64,000 nucleotides of DNA, taken from the NCBI RefSeq assembly GCF_014201315.1, contig NZ_JACHDY010000001.1, forward strand, positions 310,001 to 374,000, given 5' to 3'. The DNA is from Edaphobacter lichenicola (GTDB lineage: Bacteria; Acidobacteriota; Terriglobia; Terriglobales; Acidobacteriaceae). The translations under genes were made by a program, and so were the position numbers. Of the stretch, positions 33,677-42,223 are shown one piece after another (position 1 is the stretch's first letter; every line of letters starts with the position of its first letter). The notes under the pieces were generated by a model. That model worked only from the letters and a program-made list of their open reading frames with translations. It made no database searches and was not told the origin of the DNA.

Positions 33677-34498
33677 TTATTCCGTAGGAGCGGCATCCCT
33701 GGCAGCGGCCCTCGATCGCGCAGTGACCGTGACCGGAGCCGTCAGGTGAAAGGTCACCGTTGACTCCGACGGAATCACGACGTCCTTATTACCCGTGAAC
33801 GCTGCGCCAGCCGTTCCAGCGCCCGCTCCCAGCAATCCACCCAGCAGAGCGCCCTTGCCGCCGCCGGCCAGTCCTCCAATCAGTGCGCCGCCGCCAGCAC
33901 CGCCGCCAATAAAGCCAGCCGACCGCTTACCCTTGCCGGCCTGATCCTTCTCATACGAGCTCGTGCTCACAGAGGTCCCCGAGATCTCGGTCACCGCGAT
34001 GCCAAGCGCACCTGATCCCTTGAACCGGCCGCGGCCCTTTGCAGCCACCACCGTGCCGACCACGTGCGCCCCGCGCGGGAAGACCGTTCCCCCACCCGAG
34101 CTCTTCACCGGAGCCGCCAACACCCCGGAAAATCCATCGCCAACGTTGTTCTTGCTGGCGCTAAGCTGCTCGGTCACCGTCACCGTTACGGCAGTGCCTG
34201 CCGGAGCAGTCAACCTTACGGGAGCAGGCGGAGGTGGAGGTGGCGGTGGAACCGCTGCTGCCACCGGAGCTGGTGGAGGCGGCGGAGGCACCGCAGGAAC
34301 CGAAGTCGCAGGCGAGACCGCAGGCGTAGCCGGCGCCGTCGCCGCGCTCGACGAAGTCGGAGTGGCAGGCGTCCCATCCGGGTTCAGGCTTTGTGTCGGA
34401 GCCGGAGTAGGAGCAGGCGCTGAACTTTTGCATCCGCCCAGCAGTAAGGTGGTTGAAAGAGCTATGCTTGCTGCAAGATACATCGATTTCACGCGCAT
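33677..34498 (-). CDS. Proline/alanine-rich lipoprotein with glycine-zipper segment
   Basis: 273 residues. MYLAASIALSTTLLLGGCKSS is a lipoprotein signal with Cys at the lipobox. A Pro/Ala/Thr-rich linker of about 70 residues follows, then a compact domain (VTVTEQLSASKNNVGDGFSGVL ... GTVVAAKGRGRFKGSGALGIAVTEI), a Gly-rich zipper (GGGAGGGALIGGLAGGGKGALLGG...) and a C-terminal ESTVTFHLTAPVTV strand. The same order of parts is seen in the protein at 55523-56452. The zipper suggests insertion in, or association with, the outer membrane. Function unknown. Confidence 0.75.
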   Translation of the reverse strand: MRVKSMYLAASIALSTTLLLGGCKSSAPAPTPAPTQSLNPDGTPATPTSSSAATAPATPAVSPATSVPAVPPPPPPAPVAAAVPPPPPPPPAPVRLTAPAGTAVTVTVTEQLSASKNNVGDGFSGVLAAPVKSSGGGTVFPRGAHVVGTVVAAKGRGRFKGSGALGIAVTEISGTSVSTSSYEKDQAGKGKRSAGFIGGGAGGGALIGGLAGGGKGALLGGLLGAGAGTAGAAFTGNKDVVIPSESTVTFHLTAPVTVTARSRAAARDAAPTE

Positions 34499-35115
34499 GG
34501 TCGTCTCCGATAGCGAAGGATCTGATGGAAGCAGGCTACTCGAATAGATTAGCTTTCTTTCGCGAAAGTTGTCCGAAATTCCTCGAGCGAGAAAGAGTAG
34601 AACCGGCTTTTTTCCAACACGAGTGGCCGAGACTCACGGCAGGCATCGAGCCGCCAGGCCAATCAAATTCGCATCCTCAAGAAACGCCCACACAGCCCGA
34701 AGACTGCAAGAAGACTGCAAATAGTTGCATGTGCCGGGAGTTTGTTCTGGTCAATCTATTAACGCATGGCCTACAAATGACCCAAAAGTGTCACGAGTTA
34801 TTTAGCACCAGAATGGCCAACCTCGGGTATGCTCCATCATGAGATGTTGAAAGATTTTCAGTCGTCCTGTAACTGTCCTCCCCCTCAGGGGCCCTCCGAC
34901 CCGTAGAGGCTCCGTTATCGAAGGAAGTTCCAGATGTTATAGATCTTTTGTATTGACGTGGCAGTTTGCACTAATGAATTAATCTGACAGTCCGATATTT
35001 TCCCCCAGCCTGTCTCACTCTTGATTCTCACGCTTTTGATTTCATGTTGTCTCTGGTCAGCACAACCATTACCTTGAACAGCAAACCGCACCACCACCTT
35101 TCGGAGGGAACACCC
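34499..35115. other. 617-bp divergent intergenic region
   Basis: AT-richer than its surroundings. It holds an 11-bp tandem duplication (GAAGACTGCAA, about 34699-34720) running into a TGCAA-ATAG-TTGCA palindrome (34716-34729), and a weak promoter candidate TTGACG (34954-34959) with GAATTA 17 bp on. The open frame 34453-34842 has no coding signs. No gene is called. Confidence 0.55.
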
Positions 35116-37227
35116 ATGATTGGCAACTCTTTCGCCCGGCTGACGGGCTCAAAGCGAAATCTGCTCGCGCTGATGGCATCGAGCGCGGTCTTCACCGCCG
35201 GCTGTTCGAATATGGCGACGACGGCGCCTTCCATCGTAAGCAACGCCAGCTCCCCAGCCGCACTCGGTGGGAAGATCCACGGCGGCAATCAGCCAGTTGT
35301 GGGCGCTACGGTCAAGCTGTACTACGCCGGCCAGAAATCGGGCTTTCCTTTCACCCTCGGCGCCACCACCACCACCGACGCCGCCGGGTCCTTCGCCTTC
35401 ACGAGAGATCCAATCCCTGGCAATCCAGCTGATAATGGTTCCACCAGCACCTTCTCCTGCCCGACGAGCGTGGGAATCTCACCTCTGGTCTACGTCATCT
35501 CCTCTGGCGGAAACACTCAGAACAACGGTGACACGACTCAGAACAATACAGCCGCAGAGTTCATCTCGGTCTTCGGTACCTGCAACTCGCTTACCGGATC
35601 CACTAACATCGACATGACCGAAGTGACGACCGTGGCCACAATGGCTGCCTATCAAGGATTCTTCGACCCAACCACGGAGAGCATCTCCGCTGACGGGACG
35701 ACGCAGCAGACCGCAATCATCACAGCCATCCCCAATACGATCGCTCTTCTCGCCAATCTAGCCACAGGCGCCTCCGTCACCTCAACCACGTTGAGCGCAT
35801 CCAGCACAGGGAACATCAATCCAGCGGTCACGATCACCGCTACTCCCGAGCCCGGCAAAGTCAACCTGCTCGCAAACATTCTCTCCGCCTGCATCAATAC
35901 CGCAACTGCCTCTTCGACAGCCTGCACTTCGCTCTTTACGGCTGCAACTCCGCCGAACTCCGCCTATACGTCTAACTTCCAGCACGGGACTCTCCCCGCT
36001 CCAACCGATACTCTCCTGGCGATCTACTACCTCCTCACGAATCCTACGAGTACAAGTGGCGGCACCTCGAACATCGGCACTCTCTTCGGTCTCGCGGGCG
36101 GCGTCAGCGGTCCCTATCAGCCCGCGCTCGCTACCCAGCCTACGGACTGGACCATCGCGGTCAACTTCACCAGCACCAGCACCTGCGGCTCGACCTCAGG
36201 CGGCAGCGGTGGCTTCATCAGCTCGCCCATCGACATCAATATCGACGCGGCGGACAACGTATGGATCGCCAACTCCCAGGCCGGTACCGGCAACCTCTCC
36301 GAGATCTCGAGCGGTGGCGTACCCACCACCTGCGTCCTTCTCGGCAGCGGCGGCTCGCAGGGCGGCGCTACGGTCGACTCGGCAGGTAATATCTGGTTCG
36401 GCTCCGGCACCAGTCTCTACCGATACAACAATGGCTCCACCCTTGCCTTCCCAACCACGGTATCTCCCATCGGAGTTACGGCGGATGGAGTTGGAAACGT
36501 GTACTTCACCGCTGTCTCCGGATCCGTTGGCTCACTCTATCGGATCGCAGGCGCTGCCAGCGCCGGGGCGGCAGTCGCTCCAGTTCAGATCTCCAGCAAC
36601 GTTGGCACCAACCCGGTTCGCCTCATGCCGGACTTCCAGGGAAAGGCTCTCCAGGGCAACATCTTCGTGACCACCGGAACAACCTCGGTCGCCGAGGTCT
36701 CACCCAGTGTTGCAACTGGTAACCTGAACGGATTTGCCACCACCTCCATCAACACCTCCGGCAACTCCTATGGTCTCGCCCTCGGACCTCAAAACAACCT
36801 CTTCGTCTCGGCGATCGACAGTGGCGTAATTACCGGGCTGAGCGCAACCAGTGGCTACACCGCGCCTATCAACGGGGGCTACCCCTTCGTGACGCCGGCA
36901 ACCATTGGTGTCGCTACCCCAACCTCCATCGCAGTCGATGGCCGTCTCAACGTATGGATTCCTAACAATGCCAACGGTACCGGCACCGGTAGCGTCAGCG
37001 AACTCGGAAGCGCAAACACGGCGACCGGGCTCTCACCTTCCACCGGCTTCCAGAAGTCCTCGTCCTTCCTGACCTCCGGACGCGCCTCCGTAGTCGATCA
37101 GGCCGGCAACGTCTGGGTTGCAGGAGACGGAGCAAACTTCATCACCGAGATCGTCGGTGGTGGCGTTCCCATCTTCCAGCCCTACGCGCTCGGTTTGAAG
37201 AATGGCCGCTTCCAGGCCATCCCCTAA
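35116..37227 (+). CDS. Beta-propeller (NHL/SMP-30-like) lipoprotein with N-terminal CarboxypepD-regulatory domain
   Basis: 703 residues from ATG 35116 (GGAGGG nine bases upstream; frame open to 35044). The signal ends in SSAVFTAGCSNM, a lipobox. Next comes a carboxypeptidase-regulatory-like beta-sandwich (GGKIHGGNQPVVGATVKLYYA ... TDAAGSFAFTRD), a long Thr/Ser-rich part, then propeller blades with the pattern DxxxNVWIANSQAG, DSAGNIWFGSG, DGVGNVYFTAV, DGRLNVWIPNNANG and DQAGNVWVAGDG. Surface protein of unknown ligand. A terminator-like hairpin follows. Confidence 0.8.
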   Translation: MIGNSFARLTGSKRNLLALMASSAVFTAGCSNMATTAPSIVSNASSPAALGGKIHGGNQPVVGATVKLYYAGQKSGFPFTLGATTTTDAAGSFAFTRDPIPGNPADNGSTSTFSCPTSVGISPLVYVISSGGNTQNNGDTTQNNTAAEFISVFGTCNSLTGSTNIDMTEVTTVATMAAYQGFFDPTTESISADGTTQQTAIITAIPNTIALLANLATGASVTSTTLSASSTGNINPAVTITATPEPGKVNLLANILSACINTATASSTACTSLFTAATPPNSAYTSNFQHGTLPAPTDTLLAIYYLLTNPTSTSGGTSNIGTLFGLAGGVSGPYQPALATQPTDWTIAVNFTSTSTCGSTSGGSGGFISSPIDINIDAADNVWIANSQAGTGNLSEISSGGVPTTCVLLGSGGSQGGATVDSAGNIWFGSGTSLYRYNNGSTLAFPTTVSPIGVTADGVGNVYFTAVSGSVGSLYRIAGAASAGAAVAPVQISSNVGTNPVRLMPDFQGKALQGNIFVTTGTTSVAEVSPSVATGNLNGFATTSINTSGNSYGLALGPQNNLFVSAIDSGVITGLSATSGYTAPINGGYPFVTPATIGVATPTSIAVDGRLNVWIPNNANGTGTGSVSELGSANTATGLSPSTGFQKSSSFLTSGRASVVDQAGNVWVAGDGANFITEIVGGGVPIFQPYALGLKNGRFQAIP

Positions 37228-37248
37228 CTCAACGCGGAACAAACCATC

Positions 37249-37282
37249 AGAAGACCCCGGATGCACTCGTCCGGGGTCTTCT
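37249..37282 (+). terminator. Strong hairpin after the propeller lipoprotein gene
   Basis: A 13-bp perfect stem (AGAAGACCCCGGA and its complement) with an 8-nt loop, 21 bp past the stop at 37227. There is no long T-run after it. Confidence 0.75.
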
Positions 37283-37377
37283 GCATGGATAACCCACCTC
37301 TGCCGGTAAAGTAAGACTTAGATTGCAACCAAACCAGCTACAAGATCCTCCTCGCAGAGTACGTTTGATCAGCCTTC

Positions 37378-39873
37378 ATGGGTAAGCAGAGCCTCCCTCG
37401 CCCTCTTCGCACCAACTTCGTTCCCTTCAGGATCGCACTCGCCCTCCTGCTCTGCGTCCTCTCCCTCTCGCGCCTTCCCGCCCAGACCACATCCGTCTCC
37501 GCGCTAACTGTCCCCCTCGTCCTCCCCTCCGCCATCGTCTTCGATTCAGCCGGCAACCTCTACTTCGCCGAAACTGGAAACCACGTCATCCGCAAGGTCG
37601 ACACCAGCGGCAACCTCACGACCATCGCTGGCACAGGCACGCAGGGCTTCTCCGGCGACACAGGCCCCGCCACCTCCGCCACCCTCGACTCTCCGCAGGG
37701 CCTGGCCCTCGACGCGGCAAACAACCTCTACCTCGCCGACACCCACAACCACCGCATCCGCAGAATCAATCTCGCCACCGGCCTCATCACCACCATCGCC
37801 GGCAGCATCCCTGGCTTCTCAGGCGACGGCGCCCCCGCCCTCTCCGCTCAACTCAACCTCCCCACCGGTCTTGCCATCGACGCCTCCGGCAACCTCTACC
37901 TCGCCGACACCGGCAATCACCGCATCCGCAAGATCACCTCCACCACCGGCCTCATCACCACCATCGCCGGCACCGGCACGCAAGGCTACTCCGGCGACGG
38001 CGCTCCCGCCCTCTCCGCCGCCATCGACTCACCCACCGGCATCGGCATCGACGCCTCCAACAACCTCTACCTCGCCGACACTCACAACCACAGCATCCGC
38101 AAGATCACCTCCAGCACCGGCCTCATCACCACCATCGCCGGCACCGGCCTGCCCGGCTTTTCCGGCGACACCGCCCCCGCCTCCGCCGCAACCCTCGCAC
38201 TCCCTCACGGCCTCACCGCCGACGCCGCCGGCAACCTCTACCTCGCTGACACCGCGAACCACCGCATCCGCCGCATCGATGCCACCACCGGCCTCATCAC
38301 CACCGTCGTCGGCGACGGCACCCAGGCCTTCGCCGGCGACAACGGCCCCCCCACAGCCGCCTCCCTCGACAGCCCAACCGCAACCTCCCTCTCTCCCGCC
38401 AGCAGCCTCACCCTCTCCGACACCGGCAATCAGCGCATCCGTCAGGTCGAGACCCAGCCCGCAGGCAGCATCATCACCACCATCGCGGGCCTCGGTTCAA
38501 CCACCCCCACAGCACTCACCCTCACCGCACCCTCCGCCATCGCCTATGGCACCGGCCAGCTCACAGCCAACCTCGCCACCAGCCAAGCCACAGGCTCCAT
38601 CACCTTTCTCGCAACCACCACCACCGCCACAGAGACCCTCGGCACCGCGCCTCTCCTCTCCAACACCGCAACCTTCTCAACCACCACCTTGCCCGCGGGC
38701 TCCTACAGCCTCACCGCAATCTACTCCGGCGACCAGACTCATCCCTCCACCCAGAGTCCACCCCTGGCCCTCACCATTACCCCACAGCAACTCACCGCGA
38801 CCATCGCTCCCATCTTCGTCCTCTACGGCCGGCCAATCCCAAGCCTCAGCGGCACTCTAAGCGGAGTCCTCCCTCAGGATGCCGCAAACCTCGCCGCCAC
38901 CTTCATCACCACCGCCACTGACGGCTCGCCCGCCGGAACCTATCCCATCACGCCCCTTCTCACCGGCCCGGCAGCAGGGAACTACACCGTCTCTGCACCC
39001 TCCACCTCCCTCACCATCACCCCGGCCGGTACAGTCATCACCCTCAGCAACCTCGTAGCTACCGGGACCACCGGAACCACCGGATCATCCCTCACCCTCA
39101 CGGTCCACGTTGCCAGCACCACCACCGGCACGCCAACCGGCTCGGTCACTCTGCTCGATGGCAGCAGCCCGATCTTCACCACTCCACTCTCCTCCTCTGG
39201 AGACGCAGTCTTCCTCACCAGCCTCCTCGCCCAGGGCTCTCACACCTTCACCGCTGTCTATGATGGCAGCACCAACTTCACCCCCAGCGTCTCCACTCCG
39301 CAACTGATCACAGTCGGAACCGGCCCCGCCACACCGGACTTCGCTCTCTCCGCCACCGGCAGCACCACGCAGACCATCCTCTCCGGCTCCAGTGCCAGCT
39401 TCACCTTCGCCGTTCAGACGGAGAACAATCTCTCCAGCCCCATCACCCTCGCCGCCACCGGCCTGCCAAATCTCGCCACCGCCTCCTTCAACCCCGCCAC
39501 CCTGCCACCCGGCGCCACACCCAACTCCTTCACCATGACGATCGCAACACCCACGACCGTCGCAGCGAACCGCCCCTCAGCCCACGGCCTCTACCAATCC
39601 TTCCTCGCAGGAGTCTTTCTCCTCTGTCCCCTCGCAGGCGCGGCCGTACGCAGACGCAAACACACGACAGCAACTAGGCTCCTTCTCATAGCCATCGCCA
39701 GCGTCACCCTCACCCTCGCCACCGGCTGCGGAGCCCGCATCAACGCCGACCCTCAGCTAACCTCACCCGCAAAGAGCTACGCCATCACGGTCACCGGCAC
39801 CGCCACTTCCCCAACCGGAAGCCCCCTGCAACACTCCGCCACCGTAACCCTCACCCTCAATCCCGCCAGCTAG
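37378..39873 (+). CDS. Secreted NHL-repeat protein with MBG and Ig-like (Big_3) domains
   Basis: 831 residues. A signal peptide (PFRIALALLLCVLSLSRLPAQ) is followed by six NHL propeller blades of 56 residues each with the core NLYLADTHNHRIRKI ... ITTIAGTGTQGFSGD. Then come Ig-like repeats (Big_3 type, SGDQTHPSTQSPPLALTIT), an MBG domain (QLTATIAPIFVLYGRPIPSLSGTL), another Big_3 and a C-terminal part with two hydrophobic stretches around VRRRKHTTATRLLLIAIASVTLTLATGCG. The latter is a recurring C-terminal feature of large acidobacterial surface proteins. Role: probably a surface adhesin or binder. Confidence 0.83.
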   Translation: MGKQSLPRPLRTNFVPFRIALALLLCVLSLSRLPAQTTSVSALTVPLVLPSAIVFDSAGNLYFAETGNHVIRKVDTSGNLTTIAGTGTQGFSGDTGPATSATLDSPQGLALDAANNLYLADTHNHRIRRINLATGLITTIAGSIPGFSGDGAPALSAQLNLPTGLAIDASGNLYLADTGNHRIRKITSTTGLITTIAGTGTQGYSGDGAPALSAAIDSPTGIGIDASNNLYLADTHNHSIRKITSSTGLITTIAGTGLPGFSGDTAPASAATLALPHGLTADAAGNLYLADTANHRIRRIDATTGLITTVVGDGTQAFAGDNGPPTAASLDSPTATSLSPASSLTLSDTGNQRIRQVETQPAGSIITTIAGLGSTTPTALTLTAPSAIAYGTGQLTANLATSQATGSITFLATTTTATETLGTAPLLSNTATFSTTTLPAGSYSLTAIYSGDQTHPSTQSPPLALTITPQQLTATIAPIFVLYGRPIPSLSGTLSGVLPQDAANLAATFITTATDGSPAGTYPITPLLTGPAAGNYTVSAPSTSLTITPAGTVITLSNLVATGTTGTTGSSLTLTVHVASTTTGTPTGSVTLLDGSSPIFTTPLSSSGDAVFLTSLLAQGSHTFTAVYDGSTNFTPSVSTPQLITVGTGPATPDFALSATGSTTQTILSGSSASFTFAVQTENNLSSPITLAATGLPNLATASFNPATLPPGATPNSFTMTIATPTTVAANRPSAHGLYQSFLAGVFLLCPLAGAAVRRRKHTTATRLLLIAIASVTLTLATGCGARINADPQLTSPAKSYAITVTGTATSPTGSPLQHSATVTLTLNPAS
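37555..38450 (+). repeat. Tandem 168-bp coding repeats (NHL blades)
   Basis: Units begin at 37555, 37723, 37891, 38059, 38227 and, weaker, 38395, a period of exactly 168 bp (56 residues). DNA identity between units 3 and 4 is high, which suggests recent duplication or conversion. Confidence 0.85.
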
Positions 39874-39888
39874 ATCCCGCCCGATTCC

Positions 39889-39984
39889 GACCAACGGGAG
39901 GACAAGCGAATCCACCCCGCCCGGAAAAGGTATACAAGTCACGAAGTGACCGCTCCACGCGTAGTGGGCCCGTCCGGCAGGACA
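39889..39984 (+). repeat. Structured intergenic repeat family 1, copy B
   Basis: GACCAACGGGAG start, GGTATACAA, hairpin GTCAC-GAA-GTGAC (39938-39950), variable stem CCAC-GCGTA-GTGG, and terminal GTCC-GGCA-GGAC (39972-39983). Located between the converging ends of the NHL protein and the ZIP transporter. Confidence 0.88.
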
Positions 39985-40002
39985 TATCTTTCGGCGCAAA
40001 AC

Positions 40003-40731
40003 CTACCCAGGCCCGAGCAGCCGCAGAATAAAAAACACCACCACCCCAGCAAAAAAAACCAGCGCCATCCGCAACCCAGGCTCCCGGTTCACCTCCGGCA
40101 CCAGGTCCGTCGCCGCGACATAGATCGTCACCCCAGCCGACAGCGGCAGCCCCACCCGCACCCAAGCAGGCTCGAGGTTAATCACGAGCACCCCAAGCAC
40201 CGTCATTGCCCCCAGAAACAACGCCGAGTTCAACGCCGCCGCCGCGCCTCGGCCACCCGCCAGCATCACGCTCGCCATCGTAAAGCCTTCGGGAATCTTG
40301 TGCAGAAACACCGCGAAGAACAAAATCCACCCCAGCCAATGCGACAGCACAAACCCCGACCCAATCGCCACCCCATCAAAAAAAGTATGCGTCGCCAACC
40401 CCAGAAGAACCGAGTAGCTGGTCTTCGCCGAAATGAACTCGTGGTGGTGCGTCTCCTCCCCAAAGTGAAAGTGAGGCACCAGTGAATGCTCCAGCAGATG
40501 TACCCCGCAGTACCCAGCCAGAATCAGCAGCGGAGCAAACCGCGCATTCACCCGCAGCCCCTCCGGAATCATCTCCAGCACCGCCGCCGCCAGCATAAAA
40601 CCCGCACCCAGTGCGACGAAGTAGCGCAGAGCCCGCGCCGAAGGCGACTGCCGCACCAGCAAAAATCCACCCAGAAAATCAGCCAGTCCCGCCACCAGCC
40701 CCAGCGTCAGGCTCAACCACAGCGCCGACAC
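40003..40731 (-). CDS. ZIP family metal transporter
   Basis: 242 residues from a GTG at 40731 with GGAGGAG nine bases upstream. Seven to eight membrane segments. The metal-binding helices carry LGLATHTFFDGVAIGSG and FFAVFLHKIPEGFTMASVM, the ZIP signatures (H..D, HKIPEG). A His-rich cytoplasmic loop (HFHFGEETHHHEF) lies between segments. It probably imports zinc or another divalent metal. Confidence 0.92.
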   Translation of the reverse strand: MSALWLSLTLGLVAGLADFLGGFLLVRQSPSARALRYFVALGAGFMLAAAVLEMIPEGLRVNARFAPLLILAGYCGVHLLEHSLVPHFHFGEETHHHEFISAKTSYSVLLGLATHTFFDGVAIGSGFVLSHWLGWILFFAVFLHKIPEGFTMASVMLAGGRGAAAALNSALFLGAMTVLGVLVINLEPAWVRVGLPLSAGVTIYVAATDLVPEVNREPGLRMALVFFAGVVVFFILRLLGPG

Positions 40732-40851
40732 CGCTAGCTCCTCCGGCCGATGTTAAGCCTATCGCCATCCATCACGGAAAATAAAATCGCCGCATCCACT
40801 CGCAGCAAACCAATCACGCAGATCTTCATGTTCTTAAGATTCTACCGTCTC

Positions 40852-41337
40852 CTATTGCGACTCACGAGACAGCACAAACACCACCCCCAACCCACAAAAA
40901 AAGACGAACCCCTCCAGCCGCTCCGACAAAACATGCAGCCGCTCAAAGTCCACTCGCCCCGCGTTCCCCACCGGAGCCGTCTCTACCGCTCCACCCGCCA
41001 GCGCCCGGTCCACCTCCATCGCCGGCAGTATCTTGAACTGCGAATAAAACGTCCCCGCCATCATCAGCCCGGCAAGTATCATCTCAATCGCAAACTCAGT
41101 CCTTGCCGCCACCCCCGCCCGCAGCCACAACAGCCCCGTCGCAACATAAAACACCGCACCCCCCACCAACCCGATCCAGTGCAGCACCCGCAGCGTTCCG
41201 CCCACCACCATTCCCGCTTCGTGCGCGCTCGGCAGACTATGAAAGGCCACAGGCGCCACCACAAAGGCAAAAAAACCAAGCCCACCAACCCACGCCACCA
41301 TCGCAAACAACCGCAGAGCCCGAAGCAAAGTCTGCAT
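40852..41337 (-). CDS. DUF4149 membrane protein
   Basis: 161 residues, four membrane segments; the opening ALRLFAMVAWVGGLGFFAFVVAPVAF and the second segment with VVGGTLRVLHWIGLVGGAVFYV match DUF4149 proteins, whose function is not known. It lies 24 bp after the protease gene on the same strand. Confidence 0.82.
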   Translation of the reverse strand: MQTLLRALRLFAMVAWVGGLGFFAFVVAPVAFHSLPSAHEAGMVVGGTLRVLHWIGLVGGAVFYVATGLLWLRAGVAARTEFAIEMILAGLMMAGTFYSQFKILPAMEVDRALAGGAVETAPVGNAGRVDFERLHVLSERLEGFVFFCGLGVVFVLSRESQ

Positions 41338-41361
41338 CCTAGATTTGGTCCCCTCGAATCA

Positions 41362-42213
41362 CTAGATGTGGTCCCTTCCAATCAACCGTTGAATCCGTTC
41401 CTTCATCGGAGGATGCGTCGAAAAAAGACTCCCAATCCCGCCACTCCCCAGCAGAGGCGCAACAATAAACAGATGCGCGTTCGAAGGCGAAGCCTGCATC
41501 GGAATCCTCTTCGAATAATCCTCCAGCTTCTGCAGCGCCCGCGCCAGGGCATACGGATTCCCCGTCGCCGCCGCCCCCGTAGCATCCGCCTCAAACTCCC
41601 GCGTCCGCGAGATCCAGAGCTGAATCAGCGAAGCCGCAATCGGCGCCACAATAATCATCAGCAGACCCTGCAGCCCGCCGCCGCGTCTGTCGCCTCCACG
41701 ACCCCCGCCCCCGCCAAACAACGAAGCGTAGTAGCCCATCCGCGCCACCATCGTAATCGCCCCCGCCAGCGTCGCAGCAATCGAGCTCGTCAAAATATCC
41801 CGATTCCGCACATGCCCCAGCTCATGCGCCAGCACCCCCTCCAGCTCCTCATCATCCAGCAATTGCAGAATCCCATGCGTCACCGCCACCGAAGCATGTT
41901 GCGGATTCCTCCCGGTAGCAAACGCATTCGGCGACTCCGTCGGCAGCACATAGATCTTCGGCATCGGCAGCCCCTGCTTCGCCGTCAGCCTCTCCACCGC
42001 CGCATACGCTCTCGGCAACTGCTCCCGCGTCACCGGCTGCGCGTTGTACATCCGCAGCGCAATCCGGTCCGAGAAAAAGTACGTCCCGAAGTTGAACGCA
42101 ACCGAAAGGACGAACGCGAGCACCATGCCGTTTCGCCCACCAAAGCGATCTCCAATGAAAAGCAAAAACAGCGTCAGCAAAACCAGCAACAACGTCGACT
42201 TGAACGTATTCAT
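41362..42213 (-). CDS. htpX: M48 family zinc metalloprotease, HtpX-like
   Basis: 283 residues from ATG 42213, chosen for the GAGG five to nine bases upstream; GTG 42222 is also possible. Two N-terminal membrane segments (LLLVLLTLFLLFIGD and MVLAFVLSVAFNFGTYFF) precede the zinc motif HELGH in LEGVLAHELGHVRNRD, with ESPNAFATGRNPQHASVAVT before it and a third ligand region FEADATGA after it. HtpX degrades misfolded membrane proteins. The gene follows its upstream neighbour closely, so an operon is likely. Confidence 0.92.
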   Translation of the reverse strand: MNTFKSTLLLVLLTLFLLFIGDRFGGRNGMVLAFVLSVAFNFGTYFFSDRIALRMYNAQPVTREQLPRAYAAVERLTAKQGLPMPKIYVLPTESPNAFATGRNPQHASVAVTHGILQLLDDEELEGVLAHELGHVRNRDILTSSIAATLAGAITMVARMGYYASLFGGGGGRGGDRRGGGLQGLLMIIVAPIAASLIQLWISRTREFEADATGAAATGNPYALARALQKLEDYSKRIPMQASPSNAHLFIVAPLLGSGGIGSLFSTHPPMKERIQRLIGRDHI

Positions 42214-42223
42214 CGCAAGCACC

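Noticed and set aside
34453..34842. 129-codon frame in the 34.5 kb gap
   Set aside because: No domain, start overlaps the signal region of the opposite lipoprotein gene, and codon use is unlike the neighbours.
37555..38450. Regular repeats that might suggest a CRISPR array
   Set aside because: The 168-bp period is coding NHL blades without spacers; no cas genes are present.
39857..40165. Reverse-strand frames starting MSCRTG (also near 59.3 and 63.0 kb)
   Set aside because: They begin in the tail of family-1 repeats; the shared peptide reflects the repeat DNA, not a protein family.
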